Assembly: GCF_000156575.1 (NCBI RefSeq) | Contig: NZ_GG666045.1 | Location: 316,350-380,349, forward strand | From: Anaerococcus lactolyticus ATCC 51172 | GTDB lineage: Bacteria; Bacillota; Clostridia; Tissierellales; Peptoniphilaceae | Direction: 5' to 3' | DNA: 64,000 nt | Part shown: positions 52,971-62,092 of the stretch, in pieces | Position numbering within the stretch: position 1 is the first letter of the stretch | Layout: each line of letters begins with the position of its first letter | Notes under the pieces: generated by a model | The model's input: the letters and a program-made list of their open reading frames with translations, nothing else | Database searches by the model: none | Told to the model about the DNA's origin: nothing | Position numbers and translations under genes: made by a program

Positions 52971-53321
52971 TTATAATGAATCAACGTATTTTTTTACATC
53001 AGGACCAACTAAAATTTTCCCATCATCCAAGAAAAGAATAGGTCTTTTTACAAGCATTCCATCTGAGGCAAGTTTTTCATATTTTTCCTCAAGGCTCATT
53101 CCATCAAGCTTATCTTTTAGATTTTCTTGTCTATAGATCATTCCAGATGTATTAAAAAATCTTTTAATATCATAGTCTGTTGCCTCATGCCATTTTTTTA
53201 TTTCTTCCTTAGTTGGGTTGTCCTCCTTAATATCCCTTAATTCATATTTTAATTTTTTCTCATCCATTGTTTTTAAAACACCCTTGCAAGTTGAGCACTT
53301 GCTGTAGCAAATAATTTTCAT
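52971..53321 (-). CDS. ArsC/Spx/YffB family thioredoxin-fold protein
   Basis: A 116-residue thioredoxin-like protein. IICYSKCSTCKGVLKTMDE has the CxxC at C9 and C12; the conserved arginine and RPILFLDDGKILVG (about 92-106) follow, with the cis-proline in KRPIL. RDIKEDNPTKEEIKKWH is the family helix. It could be an arsenate-reductase-like or Spx-like regulator: the third arsenate-binding arginine is not certain and no RNA polymerase-binding G52 equivalent is evident. A good AGGAGG site precedes it. Confidence 0.8.
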   Translation of the reverse strand: MKIICYSKCSTCKGVLKTMDEKKLKYELRDIKEDNPTKEEIKKWHEATDYDIKRFFNTSGMIYRQENLKDKLDGMSLEEKYEKLASDGMLVKRPILFLDDGKILVGPDVKKYVDSL

Positions 53322-53410
53322 ATTTCCTCCTTTTATTCTTTAATATTTTACCCATAGTCCACTTAAACTAACCTAAGCAATTTTATACTTACTTATTTTA
53401 TACAAAAAAT

Positions 53411-55189
53411 TTATTTCTCTCCAATTTTTCCCTTATCAGCAGCCATTATCGCGAGTATAGATGTGATAATGAAATTCCCCTTGCTAAAGCAAGTGTACCT
53501 GCTTTCCCAGTGTGTTGCATACTTAGATTTGTAATTTCTAAGCCCCTTAAATGGATATAAACTATCTGCATATTTAAATATAAATGATGCGATTCTTTCT
53601 GATAAATAAGCAGATTTATAGATTCCAACATTAGATAGGGGCGCCATTCCCAAATTAAAATACTTATAATTATTTTCTTGGGCATAGATAAACAAGTTTA
53701 AAAATAAATAATCCATCATGGAATTTACATTCATATCCGTATCATAACGCATCAGATCTATAGTCATTATTTTATCATCATAATTTGGCATCAAACTCGT
53801 AAAAGCTGTTATTTCTTTGTTCTCATCAAGCACAAAAGCTATACTAGAATCATTTAAGTAGGATCTATCAAAAAATCCTAAGGAAAATCCTTTTTCTTCC
53901 CTACCCTTTAGCCACTTATCGGAAATGATTTTAAGCCTATCGAAAGTTATATCATCAAAGGGTGGGGTTACAATTTTAAATTCATACCCATCTTTTTCAA
54001 ACCTATTTAAAATATTACGCAGACTAGATTTTTTTCTTCCAGCCAAACTAAATTCTCCTAGGTCTAGAAAGGCATTTTCTCCAAACTTCATAAAATCGTA
54101 ACCATAATCGTGAAGCAAGAAGGTAAATTCCCTGCCCACTTCATAAAAAATAGGATTTAAGGATAAGACTTCACACTTCTTTATAAATTCATTTAAGCCT
54201 TCTTCGAGAAATTCCTTATTGCCAATTGGCTCACCCATTACTATTATCTTATTATTTACTACTTGATATATGAAGGCCAAGAGTCTTTTATCCTCTTTTT
54301 TATAATAATAAATATACTTATCCCCAAGTAGCCCCAGACCTGCGGATGTTGAAGAATTTAAATTATTTTCCTTCAAAAATTCCTTATATATCTTTAGGTC
54401 AGGATTTTCTAAAAACTCATCATGGCCTTTCATATACAAGAGAATCATCCTTAAGGCAAGAGCCATGGCAAAGAATGTAAGGGTAAAAAATATAAATTTA
54501 TATGTTAATGGAATGGTTAAAAGAGGTCTAGTCTTAAATGTATTTTTAAAATAAATTATTATCCAAAAACCACCAAAGACAAGATCAATTAAAACTTCCT
54601 CCATACTATAAATGAAGCTTTCTTTAACTAGGGTTTCCCTTGTAAAATATGTCAATAATACCATTATTATTAGTGGGATGAGAGATATAAATGTCTCACC
54701 TACCAAATAGAGATAAATTCCAGTAAAACCTATTAAAAAATAAAGAATTTTTTCTATTCTTTTCTGTCTTGCAAAAGAAAGTCTTGATGCTACTATAAAT
54801 AGAAAACCTGTCATTAGTTCGGCAACGGACCTAAACAACCCTACTGTGACATAAGAAAATTCATTAAATGGAAAATAGGATAAAAATCCACCAACATCAG
54901 CACTTAATATAAAGACCAAGCCATAAAAGCCTATAAAAACAGAATTTATTTTTTGAATAGCCTCTTTAAAAAGTCTTGCTGCAATTTCGCCATAATTTTC
55001 CTTAATTTTTATAAAAAATCCCTTGAACTTCAAGAATACCTTAAAGAAAAAACCCAAGAGGGCAACGCCAAGTAAAACCCTGACCCATATATCCAAGGCA
55101 GATTTGGCTATATAATAAAGTGAAATTGATATTATAGATAATATTAAAATATTTATTATTCCCTGCCTATATTCTTTTATTTTTTTCAT
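53411..55189 (-). CDS. MprF-like protein with C-terminal aminoacyl-phosphatidylglycerol synthase domain (DUF2156)
   Basis: A 592-residue membrane protein. About seven to eight hydrophobic segments occupy residues 10-250; the cytoplasmic C-terminal domain (about 270-575) is the LPG-synthase/DUF2156 fold, with FMKFGENAFLDLGEFSLAGRKKSSLRN cited in parts: ENAFLDLGEFSLAGRK, then EKGFSLGFFDRSYL, MTIDLMRYD and NLGMAPLSNVG, all MprF-like. MprF proteins have about 840 residues and 14 helices because of a flippase half; that half is reduced here. So it may make lysyl- or alanyl-phosphatidylglycerol, with the amino acid unknown. Its start overlaps the hydrolase stop (ATGA). Confidence 0.8.
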   Translation of the reverse strand: MKKIKEYRQGIINILILSIISISLYYIAKSALDIWVRVLLGVALLGFFFKVFLKFKGFFIKIKENYGEIAARLFKEAIQKINSVFIGFYGLVFILSADVGGFLSYFPFNEFSYVTVGLFRSVAELMTGFLFIVASRLSFARQKRIEKILYFLIGFTGIYLYLVGETFISLIPLIIMVLLTYFTRETLVKESFIYSMEEVLIDLVFGGFWIIIYFKNTFKTRPLLTIPLTYKFIFFTLTFFAMALALRMILLYMKGHDEFLENPDLKIYKEFLKENNLNSSTSAGLGLLGDKYIYYYKKEDKRLLAFIYQVVNNKIIVMGEPIGNKEFLEEGLNEFIKKCEVLSLNPIFYEVGREFTFLLHDYGYDFMKFGENAFLDLGEFSLAGRKKSSLRNILNRFEKDGYEFKIVTPPFDDITFDRLKIISDKWLKGREEKGFSLGFFDRSYLNDSSIAFVLDENKEITAFTSLMPNYDDKIMTIDLMRYDTDMNVNSMMDYLFLNLFIYAQENNYKYFNLGMAPLSNVGIYKSAYLSERIASFIFKYADSLYPFKGLRNYKSKYATHWESRYTCFSKGNFIITSILAIMAADKGKIGEK

Positions 55190-55887
55190 AAGTCTCCTTT
55201 CAAAAATTTATATACCAACTTATTAAATATCTCAGATGATGTCCTTGCCAACCTATGTCCTTGGTTTTTAATAATCACTAGCCTCGAATTTTTAATATTT
55301 CTAGCAATTTTTTTAATATGGGATATCCTTATTAAATCTCTAGATCCTACTAATATTAAAGTGTCCTTATCAATATTCCTCAAATCTTTTATATCAATTT
55401 TTAAGTCTGTTAACAAAAGGTTGGCTACTCTCTTATTCCTTTTAAAAAAAGGCAGAATCGACCACAAAATATTTTCCAAAATCATTATGACTTTTGCAGG
55501 AAAAGTTATACCCTTAAACCTAGCATTCGGTGCGTTTAAAATCATCTTATTAATCTTATCTGGGAATAATTTATTAAAAATCAAACAGAGGTTTGCCCCA
55601 TCAGAAAAACCTAAAAGGTTAGCTTTTTTTATGCCCATTTGGTCAAAAACTTCATTTAAATCATTTGCCAAAAGGTCAAAGTTAAGTCTCCCCTTTGTAT
55701 TTGTAGAAAATCCATGATCTCTAAAATCTATCAATATAAGGTGAAAATACTTTGATAAGTAACCTATTTGATATTCAAAATAAGTCATATCTCCATCATT
55801 GCCATGAAGAAGAAATAAATCTTCACCAGAACCATATTCCTTATAGTATATCCTTGTCTTATCTTTCAGAATTATTTCATTTCCCAT
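55186..55887 (-). CDS. Alpha/beta-fold hydrolase
   Basis: A 233-residue soluble hydrolase. LFLLHGNDGDMTYFEYQI is the oxyanion-hole region (HGN), LLGFSDGANLCLIF the nucleophile elbow (serine in GFSDGA), LILVGSRDLI the acid and KNQGHRLAR the histidine, so the triad is complete. There is no signal peptide. It is the first gene of a two-gene operon with the MprF-like gene and is translationally coupled to it. Substrate unknown; a lipid or aminoacyl ester is a possible guess from the neighbour. Confidence 0.82.
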   Translation of the reverse strand: MGNEIILKDKTRIYYKEYGSGEDLFLLHGNDGDMTYFEYQIGYLSKYFHLILIDFRDHGFSTNTKGRLNFDLLANDLNEVFDQMGIKKANLLGFSDGANLCLIFNKLFPDKINKMILNAPNARFKGITFPAKVIMILENILWSILPFFKRNKRVANLLLTDLKIDIKDLRNIDKDTLILVGSRDLIRISHIKKIARNIKNSRLVIIKNQGHRLARTSSEIFNKLVYKFLKGDL

Positions 55888-55982
55888 AAGTACCTCTGCC
55901 TATATTATATCCTATTGTAAGTAAATGTTATAAATAAGTGAATAATATTTTTTATCTTGTATGATATTTAAAGGAGGAAATT

Positions 55983-57350
55983 ATGAAATTTAATTATAGA
56001 TATAAAGAAATAAACCAAATTAATTTTGCCTTTAAAGATAAAAATGAACTTGAATTTTTTAAGGGTGATAAAGGAGAAGTCCTTGCTTTTCATGGGAAAA
56101 TAATCCTAGGTCTTGGTGAAGAGGATAAGTTTAATAAAGAAATTTTTAAGGAAGCTATTTGCAGTTTAGGAAAATTCCTTAAGGACAAAGACGTAAAAGA
56201 GATTTCAATAAAGGAAAACTCAACAGGTCTTGATGATAAAGATTTTGTCCTTAGCTTAGCAGAGGCACTTATTGTTTCTTCATATGACTTTAATTATTAT
56301 AAGTCAGATAAAAAAGAAAATTTATTTGAAGTTGTTAATTTAGATGAAAGCTTTAATGAGTTTGAAGCTGATGTAGACGAACTTCAAAAAGTTCTATGTG
56401 GCCAATTTTTAACTCGTGACCTTGTAAACCTTAGATCAAATGACATTTATCCAGAAACTTTAGCTCAAAAAGCATCTGAAAACTTATCAGATCTTGGGGT
56501 TAAGGTTACAATTTATGGCAAGGATGAGATTCTAAGTATGGGCTTGACTGCCTTTTATGAAGTGGCAAAGGGTTCAGATAAGGAACCTAAGTTTATAGTT
56601 ATGGAATATTTCCATGGTCAAAAAGATAAGGCGCCACTCGCTCTTGTTGGCAAGGGTCTCACCTACGATGCTGGTGGTTATTCAATCAAAACATCAAATG
56701 GTATGAAAACTATGAATTCTGATATGGGTGGGTCTGGCTCTGTTATTGGTGCCATGAAAGCAATCGCCCTAAATAAGTTACAAGTAAATGTCGTTGCAAT
56801 AGTTGCTGCTTGTGAAAATTTAATTTCAGGCAGGGCTTATAAGCCAGGCGATATTATAAAAGCTCGTAATGGTATGACAATAGATGTGGATAATACAGAC
56901 GCTGAGGGAAGAATCACCTTAGCTGACGCTGTAAATTATGCTGCTACTGAATATAAACCTGCCCTTATAGTTGATCTTGCTACTCTTACAGGTGCTGCTA
57001 TTGGCGCACTTGGTGAAACTTATACTGCTTCTATCACAAATAACGAAGAAGCCTTCAAAAAAGTTCTTAGAGCAAGTAAAAAAGTTGACGAAAAAATTTG
57101 GCTTTTACCAAACGATCCGTTTTATAAAACTTACAATGAATCAGAAAATGGCGATGTGAAAAACTCAGGTGGACCAAAGGCAGGCTCTATAACTGCTGGT
57201 CAATTTATAGAAAACTTCGTTGAAGCTTATCCTTGGGTACACTTAGATATAGCAGGAACTGCTTACCTATCAGCTCCACAAGGTATTAACAGCAAGGGAG
57301 CTACAGGAGTCCATGTTAAGACTCTCTATGAATTAGCTAAAGAATTTTAA
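55983..57350 (+). CDS. pepA: Leucyl aminopeptidase (M17 family)
   Basis: A 455-residue dizinc aminopeptidase. The active site is intact: ALVGKGLTYDAGGYSIK (metal Lys and Asp, about 220-236), MNSDMGGSG, and VDNTDAEGRITLADA (about 300-314; two metal ligands and catalytic Arg). The N-terminal macro-like domain (1-150) is short. A strong AGGAGG site precedes ATG. It stands alone and is closed by a terminator; it would release branched-chain residues, in keeping with the transporters next to it. Confidence 0.95.
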   Translation: MKFNYRYKEINQINFAFKDKNELEFFKGDKGEVLAFHGKIILGLGEEDKFNKEIFKEAICSLGKFLKDKDVKEISIKENSTGLDDKDFVLSLAEALIVSSYDFNYYKSDKKENLFEVVNLDESFNEFEADVDELQKVLCGQFLTRDLVNLRSNDIYPETLAQKASENLSDLGVKVTIYGKDEILSMGLTAFYEVAKGSDKEPKFIVMEYFHGQKDKAPLALVGKGLTYDAGGYSIKTSNGMKTMNSDMGGSGSVIGAMKAIALNKLQVNVVAIVAACENLISGRAYKPGDIIKARNGMTIDVDNTDAEGRITLADAVNYAATEYKPALIVDLATLTGAAIGALGETYTASITNNEEAFKKVLRASKKVDEKIWLLPNDPFYKTYNESENGDVKNSGGPKAGSITAGQFIENFVEAYPWVHLDIAGTAYLSAPQGINSKGATGVHVKTLYELAKEF

Positions 57351-57353
57351 GAA

Positions 57354-57397
57354 AATAAGCCCCTCTTTCTGGTTTTTCCAGCAAAGAGAGGCTTATT
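57354..57397 (+). terminator. Bidirectional terminator between pepA and livF
   Basis: AATAAGCC, CTCTTT, CTGG, T loop, CCAG, AAAGAG, GGCTTATT, with small bulges, then TTATTTTT. It ends both the pepA message and the liv operon. Confidence 0.82.
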
Positions 57398-57408
57398 ATT
57401 TTTGGATT

Positions 57409-58122
57409 TTATACGCCAAGGTAGGCTGCTTTTACGTCAGGATCAGATTTTAAATCTGAAGCCTTTCCTTCTTTTACAATTTTTCCAGTCTCTAATACAT
57501 AGGCTCTGTCGGCTATATCAAGAGCTAGATTTGCATTTTGTTCAACAAGTAAAATAGTTCTGCCTTCTTCTTTTAGAATTCTGATTGTCTCAAAAATCTT
57601 ATCTACGAATAAAGGCGAAAGTCCCATGGAAGGTTCATCTAACAAGAGTACCTTTGGATTTGTAAGTAGGGCTCTTCCCATAGCTAGCATTTGCTGTTCA
57701 CCACCAGAAAGTGTGCCTGCCTTTTGATTTTTCCTTTCCTTAAGAACTGGAAAAAGCTTGTAAATTTTTTCTAATTCTGCCTTAAGTTCATCAGGATTTA
57801 GCCCTGCAGAAATTGATCCGAGTTTTAGGTTGTCCTCTACTGAAAGACCCTTGAAAACTCTTCTTCCCTCTGGGACTTGGGCAAGGCCCTCCCTAGTGAT
57901 TTGAAAAGCCTTTTTCTTCTTTATTGATTTATCATTAAAGTATACATCCCCTTCTTGAACAGCTAAAAGTCCAGAAATGGTTTGAAGGGTAGTAGTTTTA
58001 CCTGCACCATTGGCACCGATTAAAGAAACTACCTCGCCTTCCTCAACCCTAAGGCTAATTCCCTTTAATGCCTTGATGTTTCCATAAGAAACACTTAAAT
58101 TCTCTATTCTTAAAATACTCAT
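57409..58122 (-). CDS. livF: Branched-chain amino acid ABC transporter, ATP-binding protein LivF
   Basis: A 237-residue ATPase. LIGANGAGKTTTLQTISGLL is Walker A (about 34-53), LSGGEQQMLAMGRAL the ABC signature (about 138-152) and VLLLDEPSMGLSP Walker B. REGLAQVPEGRRVFKGLSV is the LivF-type stretch after the Q-loop. It ends KAAYLGV, the usual tail. It starts 12 bp after livG and is last in the operon. Confidence 0.96.
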   Translation of the reverse strand: MSILRIENLSVSYGNIKALKGISLRVEEGEVVSLIGANGAGKTTTLQTISGLLAVQEGDVYFNDKSIKKKKAFQITREGLAQVPEGRRVFKGLSVEDNLKLGSISAGLNPDELKAELEKIYKLFPVLKERKNQKAGTLSGGEQQMLAMGRALLTNPKVLLLDEPSMGLSPLFVDKIFETIRILKEEGRTILLVEQNANLALDIADRAYVLETGKIVKEGKASDLKSDPDVKAAYLGV

Positions 58123-58134
58123 TCTTTCCTCTTT

Positions 58135-58926
58135 CTAGCTTCCAAGGTAGGCCCTTACAACTTCTTTATTAGAGATAACTTCTCTTGGATTGCCCTGGGC
58201 TAAAATTTCGCCATAATTTAAAACTATAAGTCTATCGGTAATACCTAAAACAAGGTTCATATCATGCTCTATAAGCAAGATTGATACACCAGTATTTTCT
58301 CTTATTACTCTTATTGAATCCATCAAATCTTGAGTTTCAGACTCATTCATTCCTGCTGCAGGCTCATCTAGCAATAAGACCTTAGGACGAGTTGCCATAG
58401 CCCTAGCTATTTCTAGTTTTCTTTGGGCACCATATGGGAGAGATCCCGCGAGGGTCATATAATATTTTTCCAAATCAAATAGTCTAAGGATATCTTTTGC
58501 CATTTTAGTTGCTTCTTTTTCTTCCTTCCAATAAGATGGAAGTCTAAACATACCAGTTAAAACTCCATATTCCATATATTGGTTCATGGCAAGTTTTACA
58601 TTGTCAAGGACAGTTAAGTTATCAAATAATCTTATATTTTGAAAAGTTCTTGCAACTCCGAGTTTGGACAATTTGTCTGGTGAAGTTCCATTTACTTTTT
58701 TTCCATCGAGAATAATTTCCCCACTTGTAGGTGTATATACACCTGAAAGCATATTAAAAAGTGTAGTCTTGCCTGCACCATTTGGTCCAATCAATCCTAA
58801 AAGTTCACCTTTTTTAATTTTGAAACTTACATTCTCTACTGCCTTAAGTCCTCCAAAAGAGATGCCAAGATTATTTATTTCAAGAACATTTTCACTTACT
58901 ACTTCCTTACTATTCACCTTCAACAT
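58135..58926 (-). CDS. livG: Branched-chain amino acid ABC transporter, ATP-binding protein LivG
   Basis: A 263-residue ATPase. GLIGPNGAGKTTLFNMLSGVY is Walker A and next strand (cited region about 44-64), LGVARTFQNIRLFDNLTVLDN the LivG-type Q-loop region, LPYGAQRKLEIARAMA the signature (atypical LPYG-Q, as in all LivG), and VLLLDEPAAGMNESE Walker B. It overlaps livM by 17 bp. The first 14 residues are an extension before the family start. Confidence 0.96.
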   Translation of the reverse strand: MLKVNSKEVVSENVLEINNLGISFGGLKAVENVSFKIKKGELLGLIGPNGAGKTTLFNMLSGVYTPTSGEIILDGKKVNGTSPDKLSKLGVARTFQNIRLFDNLTVLDNVKLAMNQYMEYGVLTGMFRLPSYWKEEKEATKMAKDILRLFDLEKYYMTLAGSLPYGAQRKLEIARAMATRPKVLLLDEPAAGMNESETQDLMDSIRVIRENTGVSILLIEHDMNLVLGITDRLIVLNYGEILAQGNPREVISNKEVVRAYLGS

Positions 58927-59884
58927 CTCCCTTCTTATACTTTTCTAGCCTTAATAACTTTCTTAAGGAAAATTCCTTTCTACCTAACAACCCTTGTGGC
59001 CTATAAATCATAACAGCAATTAATATAACAGCATATATTACCATTCTCCACTCTGCCATTGGTTTTAATACCTCTGGCAAAATCGTAAGTCCAATTGTTG
59101 AAAATATAGCGCCTGTCATTGATCCCATACCACCTAATACTACCATTACTAAGTAGTCAAAAGATTTATTATAATTGAAAATATTTGCTGCTAAAACTCC
59201 AAAGCTTTGTGCATACAAAGCTCCTGCTACGCCAGCAAATAAGGCTGATAAAGCAAAGGCAAAAGTTTTGTATTTTGTTATATTGATACCACAACTTTCC
59301 GCAGCTAGTTCATTATCTCTTATAGATAAGACAGCCCTACCATGTCTGCATGAAGCATAGGTAAAAATCATGGTAACTAGAAAGGCTGCTACCAAGAAAT
59401 ATTTGCCAAAATCATGGGTGGTAGGTATCCCTGCTAGACCTTGGGCACCACCAGTAAATGATAGATTTTCGATTAAAACCCTTATAATTTCACCAAAAGC
59501 AAGGGTAACTATAGCTAGATAATCTCCAGTAAGCCTTAAAACAGGTAGACCTATTAATATTCCGAATACTGTCGCAACAACACCAGCTATGATCAAACTT
59601 AAGAAGTATCCTAAAAATCCTCCAACTAAACCTGACTTTAAAAATAAGGCTGCAGCATAGGCTCCAATTGCCATAAAGCCAGCGTGTCCTAAGTTAATTT
59701 GTCCCAAAACACCTACTGTCAAGTTTAAGGATGTTGACATTATTATATTGATGCAAATCAATATCAAAATATTTTGCCAGTACCTGTTTATTATTCCACC
59801 ACCTATAAGTCCTTGGATGATGACGAAAAATAATATTACTAAAGCTGTTGTGATAAGATAAGTTTTCTTTTTGTTTGTAGACAT
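58910..59884 (-). CDS. livM: Branched-chain amino acid ABC transporter, permease LivM
   Basis: A 324-residue permease with about nine to ten membrane helices. SLNLTVGVLGQINLGHAGFMAIGAYA is the family's Q-x-N-L-G-H-A-GF motif region (near 55-80), and DNELAAESCGINITKYKTFAFALSAL, cited in parts as ELAAESCGINITKYK, is the coupling helix that touches the ATPases. It ends MIYRPQGLLGRKEFS. It overlaps livG and follows livH by 3 bp. Confidence 0.95.
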   Translation of the reverse strand: MSTNKKKTYLITTALVILFFVIIQGLIGGGIINRYWQNILILICINIIMSTSLNLTVGVLGQINLGHAGFMAIGAYAAALFLKSGLVGGFLGYFLSLIIAGVVATVFGILIGLPVLRLTGDYLAIVTLAFGEIIRVLIENLSFTGGAQGLAGIPTTHDFGKYFLVAAFLVTMIFTYASCRHGRAVLSIRDNELAAESCGINITKYKTFAFALSALFAGVAGALYAQSFGVLAANIFNYNKSFDYLVMVVLGGMGSMTGAIFSTIGLTILPEVLKPMAEWRMVIYAVILIAVMIYRPQGLLGRKEFSLRKLLRLEKYKKGDVEGE

Positions 59885-59887
59885 ATA

Positions 59888-60775
59888 TCACACCTTTTCT
59901 TTCTCTAGTTTTCCAAACAATCCATTTGGTTGGATTAATAGCACTAGTATTAAAATAACAAAAACAATAGCATCGGCGTAGGCACTTGATAAATAAGCTC
60001 TGGTTAGAACTTCAATTATTCCAAGAATAAGTCCACCCACTACAGCTCCTGGTATCGAACCAATTCCACCTAAGACTGCAGCAGTAAATGCCTTAATACC
60101 AAGCATAGAACCCATAAAAGGTTGAATTTGTGGATAGCTTGCTACATATAAAACAGATGCCACACCTGCTAGAGCAGATCCTATAGCAAAGGTCATAGTC
60201 ATAACTTGGTTTACATTGATACCTACAAGTTCTGCCGCACCATAATCTTCACTTACAGCTAGCATAGCCTTACCATACTTGGTTTTGTTTACAAATAAAT
60301 TTAATAGATAAGTTAAAATAATTGTAGAAATTATTGTAATTACTGTTGCTAGTGATAGGTGAACATCCCCAAAAGATAAGGACTTTTGTGGGAAAAGTGC
60401 TGGTAGAGGTTTGGCGTTTGATGTAAATATCTTTACAAAAAGGTTTTGTAAAAATAATGAAACACCAATTGTTGTTATAAGTAAAGAAATCCTTGATGAA
60501 TTTCTTAAAGGTTTGTAGGCAACTCTTTCTATCAAAACACCTAGAAGTGTACATACTATAACAGCAGGTACTACTGCTAGCCATAGAGGAAGGCCTGTCT
60601 TAAAAAGTGGGAGGCCTATTGCTAAAAATACAGTATAACCTCCAACCATGATAATATCACCATGGGCAAAATTTATTAATTTGGCTATACCATATACCAT
60701 TGTATATCCGAGAGCTACAAGGGCGTAGATACTGCCTAATTGTAAGCCATTAAAAAATTGGCTGATAAAATCCAT
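59888..60775 (-). CDS. livH: Branched-chain amino acid ABC transporter, permease LivH
   Basis: A 295-residue permease with about eight membrane helices. GLQLGSIYALVALGYTMVYG opens the family, then IAKLINFAHGDIIMVGGY. The coupling helix is AVSEDYGAAELVGINVNQV. LGGIGSIPGAVVGGLILGI and the end LLIQPNGLFGK are typical. It is preceded by an AGGAGGAG site, 74 bp after livJ. Confidence 0.95.
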   Translation of the reverse strand: MDFISQFFNGLQLGSIYALVALGYTMVYGIAKLINFAHGDIIMVGGYTVFLAIGLPLFKTGLPLWLAVVPAVIVCTLLGVLIERVAYKPLRNSSRISLLITTIGVSLFLQNLFVKIFTSNAKPLPALFPQKSLSFGDVHLSLATVITIISTIILTYLLNLFVNKTKYGKAMLAVSEDYGAAELVGINVNQVMTMTFAIGSALAGVASVLYVASYPQIQPFMGSMLGIKAFTAAVLGGIGSIPGAVVGGLILGIIEVLTRAYLSSAYADAIVFVILILVLLIQPNGLFGKLEKEKV

Positions 60776-60814
60776 TAATATCTCCTCCTAATAGGAAACT
60801 TCACATTTTAACTT

Positions 60815-60836
60815 GGGTCTGACCTTAGCCAGACCC
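60815..60836 (-). promoter_or_regulatory. Intercistronic hairpin between livJ and livH
   Basis: Minus strand GGGTCTG, 8-base loop, CAGACCC, not followed by a T-run. A stem of this kind after the binding-protein gene often stabilises that part of the message so that more LivJ than permease is made; here that is an inference. Confidence 0.6.
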
Positions 60837-60849
60837 CTTAATTTTTATC

Positions 60850-62019
60850 TTACTTATTTACTCCTACATCACTGTCAAATTCATACTTACCATTTTCTAT
60901 TCTTATCATTTTTGCTGTCTTAACTGGGTTGTTGTTTTCATCGTAAGTGAATGATCCAGTTATACCTTTAAATGATACTTTCTTTAGAGCAGCGATTACC
61001 TTATCCCAATCAAAACTTTTAGCTTCTTCTACAGCTTGTTTATATAGATAAACTGTATCATATCCTTCTGCTGCAAATGTTGATGGGTCGTCTTTGTAAG
61101 CTTCCTTATATGCTTTTATAAATTTTTGAACATTTTCACTTGGATCTTCAAGGGTAAATTGGTTGGTAAAGTATGAATTGTTTATAGCATCAAAGCTTGA
61201 TTTATCCATTACTGATAAAACTGTATCCCAACCATCTGCTCCCACTAGAGTTGCATTTATACCAGCATCTCTTACTTGTGGAACTATTAGGGCTACTTTT
61301 TCGTAATAATCTGGGATGAATAATACATCTGGTTCTTCTTTTCTAACCTTAGTTAATTGAGCCTTGAAGTCTGTATCGCTATCACCGTAAGATTCGTCAG
61401 CTACAACGTCCATACCAAGTTCTTTGGCTTTTTTCACAAATACATCAGCAACTCCCATCGAAAAGTCTGATGATTGGTTACGAAGTACTGCTAGTTTCTT
61501 TGCCTTTAATTTTTCTTTTGAGAAGTTTGCTAAAACTTCACCTTGGAAAGGATCTGTAAAGCAAGTTCTAAATACATTTTCCTTACCCTCTGTTATATTA
61601 GCTTGGGTGCCTGTTGGTGTGATATAAACAACTCCATCATTTGTAGAAGATTCAGCCATAGCAAGAGCTGGCTTTGAAGGTACACCACCAAGGATAGCGC
61701 CAGGTTTTTCTTCCATTAATTTGTTGTAATTTGTAACTGCATCAGTTATTTCACCCTTATCATCATATTCTGACCACTCGATTTTTTTACCAAGGATACC
61801 ACCAGCTTCATTTATTTCTTTGATAGCTAGTTTTATACCATTATTGGTTGTGATTCCGTAGATTGAAAGCGGACCAGTTAGTGGAGCTGAGTTTCCAAGT
61901 TTAACTGTATCTCCCATTTCTGTTTTGCTTTCTTTGTTGCTTCCTTCATTATTTGAGCATCCTGTAAATACAAGACCTGCTAGTAACATTCCAACTGCTA
62001 ATTTTTTACTTAATTTCAT
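60850..62019 (-). CDS. livJ: Branched-chain amino acid ABC transporter, substrate-binding lipoprotein LivJ
   Basis: A 389-residue binding protein. The signal peptide MKLSKKLAVGMLLAGLVFTGC ends in a lipobox (FTGC, lipid on C21), followed by a serine/asparagine linker. The periplasmic-binding-protein type I fold starts DTVKLGNSAPLTGPLSIYG, and has GIKLAIKEINEAGGI, VYITPTGTQANIT and AAEGYDTVYLYKQAVEEA, all of the Leu/Ile/Val group. It is the first gene of livJHMGF and sits behind an Ile T-box, which fits an isoleucine or general branched-chain substrate. Confidence 0.95.
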   Translation of the reverse strand: MKLSKKLAVGMLLAGLVFTGCSNNEGSNKESKTEMGDTVKLGNSAPLTGPLSIYGITTNNGIKLAIKEINEAGGILGKKIEWSEYDDKGEITDAVTNYNKLMEEKPGAILGGVPSKPALAMAESSTNDGVVYITPTGTQANITEGKENVFRTCFTDPFQGEVLANFSKEKLKAKKLAVLRNQSSDFSMGVADVFVKKAKELGMDVVADESYGDSDTDFKAQLTKVRKEEPDVLFIPDYYEKVALIVPQVRDAGINATLVGADGWDTVLSVMDKSSFDAINNSYFTNQFTLEDPSENVQKFIKAYKEAYKDDPSTFAAEGYDTVYLYKQAVEEAKSFDWDKVIAALKKVSFKGITGSFTYDENNNPVKTAKMIRIENGKYEFDSDVGVNK

Positions 62020-62045
62020 AATCTCCTCCTATAAATTTTGGGAAT

Positions 62046-62092
62046 AAAAAAACCTTCGTCTCTTTACTCCACTTGGATAAAGAGACGAAGGG
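62046..62092 (-). terminator. Regulated terminator of the T-box leader
   Basis: Minus strand CCTTCGTCTCTTTA, 10-base loop, TAAAGAGACGAAGG, then seven T. It ends 27 bp before the livJ ATG and competes with the antiterminator formed by the T-box sequence. Confidence 0.92.

Noticed and set aside
57409-62019. A different ABC transporter (for example urea or amide type)
   Set aside because: The binding-protein motifs, the five-gene order and the Ile T-box all favour branched-chain amino acids.
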